Below are positions 21,376 through 28,983 of a stretch of 45,041 nt of DNA, piece after piece. Both the position numbers and the translations under genes were made by a program. Where the stretch lies: assembly GCF_001189365.1 (NCBI RefSeq), contig NZ_LFJJ01000019.1, positions 1 through 45,041 of the forward strand, written 5' to 3'. Under the pieces are notes generated by a model. That model had not been told where the DNA came from. It ran no database searches and saw only the letters and a list, made by a program, of their open reading frames with translations. Source of the stretch: Candidatus Burkholderia verschuerenii. GTDB lineage: Bacteria > Pseudomonadota > Gammaproteobacteria > Burkholderiales > Burkholderiaceae. The stretch's first letter is position 1, and every line of letters starts with the position of its first letter.

Positions 21376-22698
21376 TCAATGCGCGGTCCCCTTCAAACCA
21401 TCCGCTAACCCGAAAAGCGTTCGATCTAGGCGCAGCTCGCCCGTCTCGTGTAACTCGACCATGCGCCGAAGCAATCCGCCCGGCGACTTGACCTCGCCGG
21501 CAGCATAACGCGCTGCAATCGCAGTAATCGTCGCGACGGCTTCCGTCTGGCCGAGGATCACGCAAGCCTGTCCCCAAGCGTGCTGCGATATTCCCAGCTC
21601 GGCGCGGACATAGAAACTCGCTTCTAGCAGCTCCTTCCACGTCGGATTTGCCGATTTGATCCACGGCCGGAAGGCTGGCGCTATCTGCATCACGAAATCG
21701 GGCGTGACGATGAAGCCGCGCAGGGCGGATTCTCGCCTTCTTTCCTTTTTGCCCGATCTTACAGGCGCAGCCCTGGCGCTGGCCTTGATCAGGTCGTCAA
21801 GGCTTCGGTGGTCTGCGCCTTTCGTTATGACTCCGGGCCGATTAGGCCCGTCCATTTTCTGGTTTGTATTTACTTTAGAAATAGAAGGTGTATTTGTAGA
21901 TGTAAGGAGGGGCCAGTTTTTCGGCCCCATGGGGTTAATATCCACGCCTTCAGCCACGTTTTCGGAAGCCGCAGGCGTCGAGTTATCCACAACCTCGACC
22001 GGCATTAGGGCCTCGATCGCGGCCGTCCGGAGCATCGCCAGTTGGGCAAGGATTGGGGCGAGCTGGCGCGGTTCGTAGGAGCTGCCGCGAAGCGCTGCGA
22101 TTCTACGGGCCTCGGCGTCCACGCGCGCCCAATCGCCGGCCGCCTCGGTCTCGCGCGCCATGTCGCATAGCGAGAGGACCGCGTTGCGCTCGGCCGTGAT
22201 CTGGCCGCGCAGTCGCCGGCCTTCCGCGCGAGCCTCCGCGTGCGCTCTGGCGACCTGCTCGAACTCGTCGCGGCGCGCGGCTAGGGGCGTCAAGTCGAAG
22301 CCATAGGCAAGGGTGATCCGGCCGCCGTTGTCGCGCGTCCCGAAACGCTTGCCGTCCGGCGCGTCCCGCATCTCGAACAGCCCCAGCTCTTGGCCGACGC
22401 GGATCAAAGTCTTGATCTGCGACCGGCCCAAGTCGAGCGCATCGCTGAGCGTCGCGTTGCTCGGCCACGCGATGATGGGTCCGCCCTGCCAGTCGGACGG
22501 GAACGTGCGGCCAACCAAGTAGTCGACCAGTTCAACGACGCGCCGGGGTATCCCGAGCGCGGTAGAAGCCCGCTTGAAGGCGCTGAGCGTCTTCCCGGGC
22601 GTGGTGGGGTCGTAGTGTGGCCGTCGCGCCGCGCGGGCGCTGAGCATTGCCGGCGTGATCCTGCGCCGGCCCGTAGGGGCCGTTTGGGTATGCGTCAT
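21376..22698 (-). CDS. repC: RepC-type plasmid replication initiator
   Basis: 440 aa from ATG 22698 (AAGGA upstream; a longer frame exists but the SD hairpin and RNA elements point to this start). RepC features: GRRRITPAMLSARAARRPHY, GIPRRVVELVDYLVGRTFPS, the winged-helix part (NATLSDALDLGRSQIKTLIR), FDLTPLAARRDEF and LRGQITAERNAV, then a C-terminal domain (SQHAWGQACVILGQTEAVAT, GEVKSPGGLLRRM). RepC normally is the third gene of repABC and its origin lies within its own coding sequence. Here repA and repB are absent and replaced by KorB/IncC-type partition genes 6 kb away. Intact. Confidence 0.85.
   Translation of the reverse strand: MTHTQTAPTGRRRITPAMLSARAARRPHYDPTTPGKTLSAFKRASTALGIPRRVVELVDYLVGRTFPSDWQGGPIIAWPSNATLSDALDLGRSQIKTLIRVGQELGLFEMRDAPDGKRFGTRDNGGRITLAYGFDLTPLAARRDEFEQVARAHAEARAEGRRLRGQITAERNAVLSLCDMARETEAAGDWARVDAEARRIAALRGSSYEPRQLAPILAQLAMLRTAAIEALMPVEVVDNSTPAASENVAEGVDINPMGPKNWPLLTSTNTPSISKVNTNQKMDGPNRPGVITKGADHRSLDDLIKASARAAPVRSGKKERRRESALRGFIVTPDFVMQIAPAFRPWIKSANPTWKELLEASFYVRAELGISQHAWGQACVILGQTEAVATITAIAARYAAGEVKSPGGLLRRMVELHETGELRLDRTLFGLADGLKGTAH
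21850..21915. other. oriV: AT-rich stretch inside repC, candidate oriV
   Basis: A sharply AT-rich segment (around GGTTTGTATTTACTTTAGAAA) within otherwise GC-rich repC, encoding a low-complexity Asn/Thr/Ser linker between the two RepC domains. In repABC plasmids the origin is located at such an AT-rich site inside repC; assignment here is by analogy. Confidence 0.45.
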
Positions 22699-22754
22699 CG
22701 TTGTTCCTTCGTCAGAAGGAGCCTTCGATGAGGTACAAGCCGCCATTGAGAGTC
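22699..22754 (-). promoter_or_regulatory. repC leader: SD-sequestering hairpin and antisense target
   Basis: In the repC mRNA, TCCTTC-TGAC-GAAGGA forms a small hairpin that hides the GAAGGA ribosome site of repC. Next to it TTCGATGAGGTACA (22724-22737) is an exact complement of 22822-22835, giving a 14-bp long-range stem. Such alternatives are how antisense-controlled repC leaders work; the mechanism here is inferred. Confidence 0.5.
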
Positions 22755-22789
22755 TTGACGGCGAGCTTCGCCGGCCTTACTCTCATGCT

Positions 22790-22871
22790 TGGAAAACGAA
22801 TTGTCGGTCAGCGGTTTTGGCTGTACCTCATCGAAAAAGCCTCCGCGTCAACGGGGGCTTTTTCTTTTTCC
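22790..22871 (+). ncRNA. Candidate counter-transcribed antisense RNA of repC
   Basis: On the strand opposite repC: TTGACG (22755-22760), 17 bp, TACTCT (22778-22783), then about 80 bases including one arm of the 14-bp stem and an intrinsic terminator (AAAAAGCCTCCG 22834-22845 pairing with CGGGGGCTTTTT 22852-22863, then CTTTTT). Position between repC and its promoter, opposite polarity and size fit the inhibitory ctRNA of repABC-type plasmids. Confidence 0.6.
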
Positions 22872-23041
22872 GGCTCTGGTTACGTCACTGGGGCGAATCC
22901 CTTTTCAAGAAACCCAAAAAACGCTGACACTCTGCCGCCAATGCCGCAATCCGTCAATTCGGACGTGATTTCGGCCGGGCGGCGCTCATCCGAGCGCCCG
23001 CAAGTGTTGTTGAAAAACGACGCAATCCCTGATCGTGGAAA
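22872..23041. other. repC transcript leader, no gene seen
   Basis: Long untranslated stretch between the repC promoter and the ctRNA terminator. It contains an imperfect hairpin GGGCGGCGCTC/GAGCGCCCG near 22980-23003. No convincing reading frame. Confidence 0.5.
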
Positions 23042-23075
23042 AGTATAAGCTAAGACCCACACTTTTTACAAAAAG
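23042..23075 (-). promoter_or_regulatory. repC promoter with TTTTTGTAAAAA dyad at the -35
   Basis: Minus strand TTGTAA (23066-23071), 18 bp, TATACT (23042-23047). The -35 lies in the dyad CTTTTT-AC-AAAAAG (23062-23075). The same -35, spacing and dyad type recur in the opposite direction at 23223-23260. Confidence 0.65.
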
Positions 23076-23222
23076 CGCTAACAATATTCGGAGGATGACT
23101 GTTTCATCATATTTTGTAGTACCGTTGTATCTGAGCGGGATAGCGGCCGAATCCGCTGCGTTTCCGGAGATGCGCCTGCCCCATTCCAAGGGGATTTTGG
23201 ACGGTTCCGGCAATGTTGGCAA

Positions 23223-23260
23223 AAAGTGTTTTGTAAAAAACACTTTCATGGGTGTACACT
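23223..23260 (+). promoter_or_regulatory. virB-operon promoter with GTAA-centred dyad at the -35
   Basis: Plus strand TTGTAA (23231-23236), 18 bp, TACACT (23255-23260). The -35 lies within a perfect dyad, AAAGTGTTTT and its complement around GTAA (23223-23246). Nothing but this promoter pair lies in the 150 bases between repC and virB transcription starts. Candidate operator for the KorA-like protein. Confidence 0.65.
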
Positions 23261-23429
23261 TCGAGCACTCGATGAATGAAAGCGCTAGAATCCATGGTCC
23301 CGCATCAATCGCTTGTACCCTCTCGCAAACTCGCCCGTTCCGCTGCTATGAAGGTTAACAGCGGTAGTGACGTTGGGCGCGCCAGCGACCCAACTCACGT
23401 TTCGCGGGGAGAAATAGGAAACATCGTCG

Positions 23430-23461
23430 GGAGCCGACTCTGCGGTCGGCTCCTGTTTTTT
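23430..23461 (+). terminator. Intrinsic terminator/attenuator before the virB genes
   Basis: GGAGCCGAC (23430-23438), loop TCTGCG, GTCGGCTCC (23445-23453), then TGTTTTTT. It lies about 170 bases after the virB promoter and 40 before the first ORF in the same direction. Either a small leader RNA ends here or transcription into the virB genes is attenuated. A GTTGGG/CCCAAC hairpin precedes it near 23374-23396. Confidence 0.7.
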
Positions 23462-23502
23462 GCTGCGCCACGCGCAGCGGCGCTGATGACGCGGAGCACG
23501 GA

Positions 23503-23904
23503 TTGCCGAAGGGACTACAAGAGGGTGAAATCAAACAGGCGATCGAAGACGGCGGGCACCTCCGTAACGTCTTCATCGTGTCTAAGTGCGTCGGCAGGCA
23601 CGTCGAGCACTTGGCTTACATTCGCCCGAGTTGGAGGCGGGACTTCCTTCCGCTCCGAATATGGCAGTACAAGGACGATCGCACCTATCGCGATCTGGAC
23701 CGCCTGCTCATGCTCATTCGGTGCGATTTCAAATATCGCGGCGTCGTCCCGATCTACATCGTGGGCGACCCGGAACTCGCTCGCTACAAGAGTGCGGCTT
23801 GCGAGGGCAAGCTACCGGACGGGCCGATCCCTCCATTCTGCGACGAGTGCAAGGACTGCCAAGACTGCCACGAGACCCCTGAGTGGGCGATCGGCCCTCC
23901 CTGA
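23503..23904 (+). CDS. Uncharacterised protein with C-terminal cysteine cluster
   Basis: About 133 aa. The only plausible start is TTG 23503, preceded by GCGGAG; the first in-frame ATG is far inside. The middle is basic and rich in aromatic residues (HLAYIRPSWRRDFLPLRIWQ); the end FCDECKDCQDCHETPEWAIG has five cysteines and a histidine that could bind zinc. It ends 13 bases before virB1 and is the first gene after the leader terminator. I do not recognise the family; the strong codon pattern and position make it likely to be real. Confidence 0.55.
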   Translation: MPKGLQEGEIKQAIEDGGHLRNVFIVSKCVGRHVEHLAYIRPSWRRDFLPLRIWQYKDDRTYRDLDRLLMLIRCDFKYRGVVPIYIVGDPELARYKSAACEGKLPDGPIPPFCDECKDCQDCHETPEWAIGPP

Positions 23905-23916
23905 GTGGAGGGCCGA

Positions 23917-24642
23917 ATGATTCTGACGGTCGCCGCGTTCGTCCAGCTTGCCGCCCAATGCGGCCCGGCGGTCCATGTGGACACGCTGACCGCCATGGCG
24001 CAGGCCGAAAGCCGACTCAACACCTTTGCAATCCATGACAACAAGACCGGGCGCAATTACGCGCCTGCGACCTTGGGCGAAGCCGTCACGGTCGCAACCG
24101 ATCTCGTAGCGGCGAAGCACCATTCCGTTGACCTCGGCGTAATGCAGGTCAACAGCGCCAATCTCGCTCCGCTCGGCCTCACGATCAGTGACACTTTCGA
24201 CGCCTGCAAGAACATCGCCGCCGGCGCGCGTGTGCTGGCGGCCGGCTATGAGGCTCCCACGCAGGGTCTCGATGTGCAGCCGGCGCTGATGCACGCGCTG
24301 TCCCGCTATAACACGGGCAACCCTGATCGCGGCTTCACCAACGGTTATGTCCGTCGCGTGCAGTTCGCGGCCAGACAAGTCGTGCCGGCGATCCGTGTAG
24401 GCGGTGCCGACGGGCAACAGGGAGGGGAGGGGGCCGCCACGCCACCGCCTCCACCGCCCTCATGGGACGTTTTTGGGCAGGCGCGCTATCAGCGCGAGCA
24501 TGGAGGCATCGTGTTCGGCGGAACTCCGCCGACGCAGCCATTGCCGCCAGCGACACCACCGGCCGGCACTACGGCCGCGCGTGCTCCCCAGCCAGTGCAG
24601 TTACAGGCCGTCGCCGGATCACCGAACGGCGGCGGCCTGTAG
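23917..24642 (+). CDS. virB1: VirB1-like lytic transglycosylase
   Basis: 241 aa from ATG 23917 (GGAGGG upstream; the GTG at 23905 is less likely). The SLT domain carries the catalytic Glu in MAQAESRLN and the VDLGVMQVNSANL and ALSRYNTGNPDRGFTNGYV motifs. It opens peptidoglycan for assembly of the secretion channel. No clear signal peptide is seen. The C-terminal third is Pro/Gly-rich and probably disordered. Confidence 0.9.
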   Translation: MILTVAAFVQLAAQCGPAVHVDTLTAMAQAESRLNTFAIHDNKTGRNYAPATLGEAVTVATDLVAAKHHSVDLGVMQVNSANLAPLGLTISDTFDACKNIAAGARVLAAGYEAPTQGLDVQPALMHALSRYNTGNPDRGFTNGYVRRVQFAARQVVPAIRVGGADGQQGGEGAATPPPPPPSWDVFGQARYQREHGGIVFGGTPPTQPLPPATPPAGTTAARAPQPVQLQAVAGSPNGGGL

Positions 24643-24704
24643 GGCTAAGACCATCGAAACGATCCTGCTGGGGATAGGCAAGCCACCCAGCAAGAGCGCG
24701 AAGG

Positions 24705-24719
24705 CTTGCACGGTGCAAG
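24705..24719. promoter_or_regulatory. CTTGCAC-S-GTGCAAG palindrome, site 11 (perfect)
   Basis: Perfect, central G, in the gap between virB1 and virB2, 32 bases before the earliest likely virB2 start. Confidence 0.85.
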
Positions 24720-24750
24720 TCTGGCGCTTCTCGCGGCCTGCCGTGACGGA

Positions 24751-25173
24751 GTGAGGGTCAGCAATGACGAAACTTTCTGTCAAGACGCGTTGACGGCGTG
24801 GCTGGCGTTCGCCCCTGCGCGGGTCAACGACTTGGTGCGCTCGGCATCGGCCGCGTGCTTCGACAGGGCGCGCAATCTCGACGCGCAGCGCGTAGCGACG
24901 TTCGCCTTGGCCGTCGTCGTTTTGACGGCCGTAGCCAATCCAGCGTTCGCGCAGTCGGCAGGCGGGCAGGGCGATATCACGACATTCCTGCAAAACCTCG
25001 TCAACATCATCACCGGTACGGCCGGCAAGCTGATCGCGGTCTTGGCAATCTGCATCGTGGGCGTCGGCGCGCTGATGGGCGCGCTGTCGATGCGGGCGGC
25101 CGGCGGCGTGATCCTGGGCGTCCTGCTCATCTTCTCGTCGGCATGGATCGTCAATCAGATCATCGGGCAATGA
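24751..25173 (+). CDS. virB2: VirB2-like pilin
   Basis: A TrbC/VirB2 pilin: ALAVVVLTAVANPAFAQSAG is a signal peptide with cleavage after AFA, followed by LQNLVNIITGTAGKLIAVLA and a second hydrophobic helix GVILGVLLIFSSAWIVNQII. The start is unclear. GTG 24751 is in frame, but the ATG 24764 in another frame gives MTKLSVKTR and would need one base change near 24789 to join. The N-terminal region may therefore be frameshifted, or a non-ATG start used. Confidence 0.75.
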   Translation: MRVSNDETFCQDALTAWLAFAPARVNDLVRSASAACFDRARNLDAQRVATFALAVVVLTAVANPAFAQSAGGQGDITTFLQNLVNIITGTAGKLIAVLAICIVGVGALMGALSMRAAGGVILGVLLIFSSAWIVNQIIGQ

Positions 25174-25174
25174 C

Positions 25175-25513
25175 ATGGCGCAGGACAGGCTCACTGAGGA
25201 CACGCTGTTTCTCGCTTGCACACGCCCTGCCATGTGGCAGGGCGTGCCTCTAGAAGCGCTGGCGATAAACGGCATGGTGACCGGCATCGTCTTCGTGTTG
25301 ATGTCCAACCCATTCTATCTGCTGATTGGGGTGGCGGTTCACTACGCCACCCGCGCCCTCATCAGCCACGACTACAACATGTTCACGACCTTGCGGTTAT
25401 GGGCGGAAACCAAAGGACGCGCCCGTAACAAGGACCATTGGGGAGGCTCGTCCGTGAGCCCGCTTCCCCTCCGGCCCGCACGCAAGGCGCGGGAGGTCCG
25501 AATTCATGTTTAA
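25175..25513 (+). CDS. virB3: VirB3-like inner-membrane protein
   Basis: 112 aa, ATG 25175 one base after the virB2 stop. MAQDRLTEDTLFLACTRPAM is the usual VirB3 opening, followed by two membrane segments (INGMVTGIVFVLMSNPFYLL, IGVAVHYATRAL) and HDYNMFTTLRLWAETKGRA. VirB3 works with VirB4 at the base of the channel. Its end overlaps the virB4 start by eight bases. Confidence 0.9.
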   Translation: MAQDRLTEDTLFLACTRPAMWQGVPLEALAINGMVTGIVFVLMSNPFYLLIGVAVHYATRALISHDYNMFTTLRLWAETKGRARNKDHWGGSSVSPLPLRPARKAREVRIHV

Positions 25514-27804
25514 CGCGGCCTCTCGCGAGCGCGAGCCGGACACTTATACGCCATATATCTGCCATGCGTCGCCTAGCGGCCTGCTGCTGGATGACGGATC
25601 ATTGCTGGCGATGCTGCGCCTTGATGGCGCGGCCTTTGAGACGGCGGACCCGATCGTCGTCAACTCGATGCACGCGCAACGCAACATCCTCCTTCGCAAC
25701 ATCGCGTCGGACCGCGTGGTGCTGCAAACGCACGTCGTCCGCACTCTGGCGGACGCCTCGGTCTATCCGCCAGAGCAATGCTCAAGCGCATTCGCGCGGG
25801 CGCTTGATGACGGATACCGCGCGCGGATCATGTCGAACCGGCTGTTCCGCAACGATCTGTTCCTCTCGGTGCTACTTCGGGCAACAAGCCGCGCCGGCCT
25901 GTCCGAAGGAAACATCGCGTCCCTGTTTGCCCGGCGCAAACGCGGGGACAGGGCACGCACGGCATCGCCGGCAAACCTCGAGCAACTCGCCGGCATCGTC
26001 TCGACGCTGCTCTACGAGCTGCACGCCTACGGCGTGCGCCAGCTCGAACTGCGCGAGGAAAACGGCCTGATGTTTTCCGAGCGGGCCGAAGCGCTGCGCC
26101 TCGTGCTGACAGGCGAGCATATGTCGGTGCCGTTGGTGAACGGCCATCTTGGTGGCGCGATCTATACCGATCGCGTCATCGTCGGCCGCGAGGCGATCGA
26201 AATCCGGGGCGCGGGCGGTTCAAGCTACGCCGTCGGTTTCGGCCTGCGCGAATACCCGGCCGTCACATGGCCGGGTATGTTCGATACGCTCTTGGGAGCG
26301 CCCTATCGCTGCGTCCTGACGCAATCGTTTGGCTTCCTCGGGAAACAGGCCGCGCAGGGCATCATGACCCGCAAGCAAAACCAGATGGTGACGGCCCAAG
26401 ACAAGGCCGCCAGCCAGACGGAAGCCCTGACGGAAGCGGCCGACATGCTGGCGTCCAACGCCTTCGTCATGGGCGACCATCATTTGTCACTCATGACGTT
26501 CGCGGACAGCCTCGACAAGCTGCGCGCCGTCGCCGCCAGTGCAAGGCGAGATCTGGCCGAGAGTGGCGCGGTGATCGTCCGCGAGGATCTCGCCCTTGAA
26601 GCGGCCTATTGGGCGCGACTCCCCGGCAACATGCGTCTGCGTTCCAGGCCCGGCGCGATCAGCTCGCGCAACTTTGCCGCTATGGCGAGCCTGCACAATT
26701 ACCCGCTGGGCGCGGCGCGGGGCTATCGGCAACGTGTTCGTGGCCGGCCACGCCGGCTCAGGCAAAACGACGCTCATGTTGTTCCTGCTGGCGATGGCAG
26801 AGCGGCAGAAAGCCACGACAGTCCTATTCGACAAGGATAGGGGCGGGGACATTCTCTCGCGCGCCGTCGGCGGGACGTACTTGGTCCTGCCTTCGGGCGA
26901 GCCGTCAGGGCTCGCCCCGCTCAAGGCGCTCGATGCCACTCCCGCGAACGTCGAGTTCATCAAGGAGTTGGTCAAGGCGCTGGTGATCGAACCGGGCAAG
27001 AACATGCTGCCGGAGGACAAGCGCCGCCTTGAATTGGGTGTGCGGTCTGTTTTGGCGCTGCTGCCCGAAGAGCGCTCCTTCAGGGAACTGCGCGCATTCC
27101 TCGGGCAAGCCGATCCGGAAGGGCCGGGCGCGAAGCTCGAAAAGTGGTGCAAGGGCGGTGGACTCGGCTGGGTGCTCGACAACGACGAGGACCGCGTTTC
27201 GCTCGATGCACCGTTCCTCGGGTTCGACGTGACGGCCGTGCTCGACGATCCGGTCACGCGCGGCCCGATCCTCTCATACCTGTTCCATCGCGTCGGAAGC
27301 CTGCTGGACGGCCGCCGTCTGGTGCTGGCGATTGATGAATTCTGGAAAGTGCTGCTCGATCCCGGCTTTCGTGATCTCGTCAACGACAAGCTCAAGACGA
27401 TCCGAAAGCAAAACGGCCTCGTGATCTTGGCGACGCAATCGCCGGCCGACGCGCTGAGCTCTCCGATCGCGCATTCGATCATCGAACAGTGCCCGACGCA
27501 AATCCTGATGCCGAACACGCGCGCGGACGCGGCGGACTATCGGGATGGGCTCAAACTCACGGAACCGGAGTTCTTGGCGATCCGGGAGGATTTGACCGTG
27601 GGAGGCCGCCGCTTCCTGCTCAAGCAAGGCAACGCCTCGGTTGCCTGCGAACTGGACCTGACAGGCCTAGACGACGAAATCGCCGTGCTTTCCGGCCGCG
27701 CAAGCACGGTGCGCCTCATGGAGCGGCTAATCGCACAAGTAGGCCCGGACCCGGCGGATTGGTTGCCGCTTTTCCGGCAACAGTGGCGGGAGGCTGCCGC
27801 CTGA
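25506..27804 (+). pseudogene. virB4: VirB4 ATPase, internal deletion with frameshift
   Basis: The first part (25506 to about 26715) is a normal VirB4 N-terminal half ending MASLHNYPLGAARG. The second part, in another frame from about 26731, has the Walker A GNVFVAGHAGSGKTTLML, AIDEFWKVLLDPGFRDLVND (Walker B region) and LVILATQSPADAL. Between HNYP and GNVF the family normally has about 35-50 residues leading to the P-loop; here these are missing and the frame changes, so a deletion and not a mere base error is responsible. The energising ATPase of the secretion system is thus lost. Confidence 0.85.
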
Positions 27805-27830
27805 CTTGGGCAACAGGAAAGGAGCGATCC

Positions 27831-28556
27831 ATGAAGATACGGAAAGTAATTCTGGCCGGTGTCACGACACTGGCAATCGTCGGGGGCAGTATCGGCCCCG
27901 CCAACGCGCAAAGGGCGGTGATTGATATTCACGCCATCGGGCAAGCAATCCAACAACTCAAGCAGTTGCAGCAGCAATACCACGTGTTGCAGCAACAATA
28001 TTCGACCATGAACCAACAGTATCAGGCCATCGCGCACGCGCCGCAGAATGCCCTGACCCAGCTCGGATCGCAATTCAACGTGCCGCAGTTCCGCAGTCCG
28101 CTGTCGGCCGGGTCCGCAGACGTGGGCTCGATCATGAACGGGACGGGATCGGGCTCCGGCGCGCTCAGCTCGAACGTACAAGCCTATCTCAATCAAAATC
28201 GCGTCTACTCGCCCTCGGGGCAGGATTTTCAGGCCCAACAGATGCACCGTAATGCGACCAGCATTGCCGGTTCGCAGGCAATGGCCGCCGATCTGTATCA
28301 GTCGGCCGCGAACCATATCCAGACCCTGCAAAGTCTGGAAGGCCAGTTATCCAGCGCGCCCGACGCGAAGGCCGTGGCAGACATTCAGGCGCGCATTGGG
28401 ATGGAACAGGCGGCCTTTCAGGCGCAGCAGGTGCAGGTCCAATCGCTCGCCATGTGGCAGGCGGCGCAGGAGCGGAACGAGCAACAGCGGGAAGATGAAA
28501 GCCGCCGGCAGCAGTTAGATAGCGGGCTCCAACAAATTCGCGCACACGGAGGCTGA
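27831..28556 (+). CDS. virB5: VirB5/TrbJ-like minor pilus protein
   Basis: 241 aa, ATG 27831 with AAAGGAG. Signal peptide LAGVTTLAIVGGSIGPANAQ, then a Gln-rich coiled coil (IQQLKQLQQQYHVLQQQYST), a central linker, and a second helical part (LQSLEGQLSSAPDAKAVADI). VirB5 sits at the pilus tip. Intact; it ends one base before the exclusion-like gene. Confidence 0.85.
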   Translation: MKIRKVILAGVTTLAIVGGSIGPANAQRAVIDIHAIGQAIQQLKQLQQQYHVLQQQYSTMNQQYQAIAHAPQNALTQLGSQFNVPQFRSPLSAGSADVGSIMNGTGSGSGALSSNVQAYLNQNRVYSPSGQDFQAQQMHRNATSIAGSQAMAADLYQSAANHIQTLQSLEGQLSSAPDAKAVADIQARIGMEQAAFQAQQVQVQSLAMWQAAQERNEQQREDESRRQQLDSGLQQIRAHGG

Positions 28557-28557
28557 C

Positions 28558-28977
28558 ATGAAAAAGTCTTGCACCGTGCAAACCTTGGTGGCTGTCTTTT
28601 CCCTCCTGCCCATGCTCGCCGTCGCTGCGCCCGCAGCAGGTCAAGAGGCGGCCTCCAAGGACACCGGGAAAACCGTCTCTTGGTATGCCGATCATCAGCA
28701 AGAGCGCGCGCAAATGCAGCTCCGTTGTCTCGATGATCCCGGCCATCTCGGTACCACGCCGGACTGCATCAACGCGGAACGCGGCGCGATCGAAGCGGCG
28801 CACCGCAGACCGCGCACTGGTTTCGGCGTTATGGACCCGAACAATCCAGCCTTTTGGTCGGAAGACCCGAGCACCCGCGCGGCAAAGATCTCCATGTGCC
28901 GCCTTAACCCCCAACTCGACTACTGCGACGCTGCTAGGCGCTCTCTGCTGATCGAGGCCGGGAAAGCCAAGAGGTAA
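28558..28977 (+). CDS. EexN-like periplasmic exclusion protein
   Basis: 139 aa with signal peptide (VAVFSLLPMLAVAAPAAGQE). WYADHQQERAQMQLRCLDDP, GHLGTTPDCINAERGAIEA matches the EexN pattern (H..ER...L..C..DPG.L..TP.C.NA) of small proteins that block entry of related plasmids; a shorter C..NPQLDYCDAA echo follows. Location between virB5 and virB6 fits known exclusion genes. Oddly, codons 4-8 (SCTVQ) are the palindrome site 12, so the operator-like element is built into the signal peptide. Confidence 0.7.
   Translation: MKKSCTVQTLVAVFSLLPMLAVAAPAAGQEAASKDTGKTVSWYADHQQERAQMQLRCLDDPGHLGTTPDCINAERGAIEAAHRRPRTGFGVMDPNNPAFWSEDPSTRAAKISMCRLNPQLDYCDAARRSLLIEAGKAKR
28568..28582. promoter_or_regulatory. 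CTTGCAC-S-GTGCAAG palindrome, site 12
   Basis: CTTGCACCGTGCAAA: core 13 bp perfect, outermost base differs. It lies within codons 4-8 of the EexN-like gene, where binding would block elongation inside the virB operon. Confidence 0.85.
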
Positions 28978-28983
28978 ACCGGC

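Noticed and set aside
23035..23358. 107-residue ORF between repC and the virB genes
   Set aside because: It covers both promoters and their dyads and has no family resemblance, so it is taken as noncoding control DNA.
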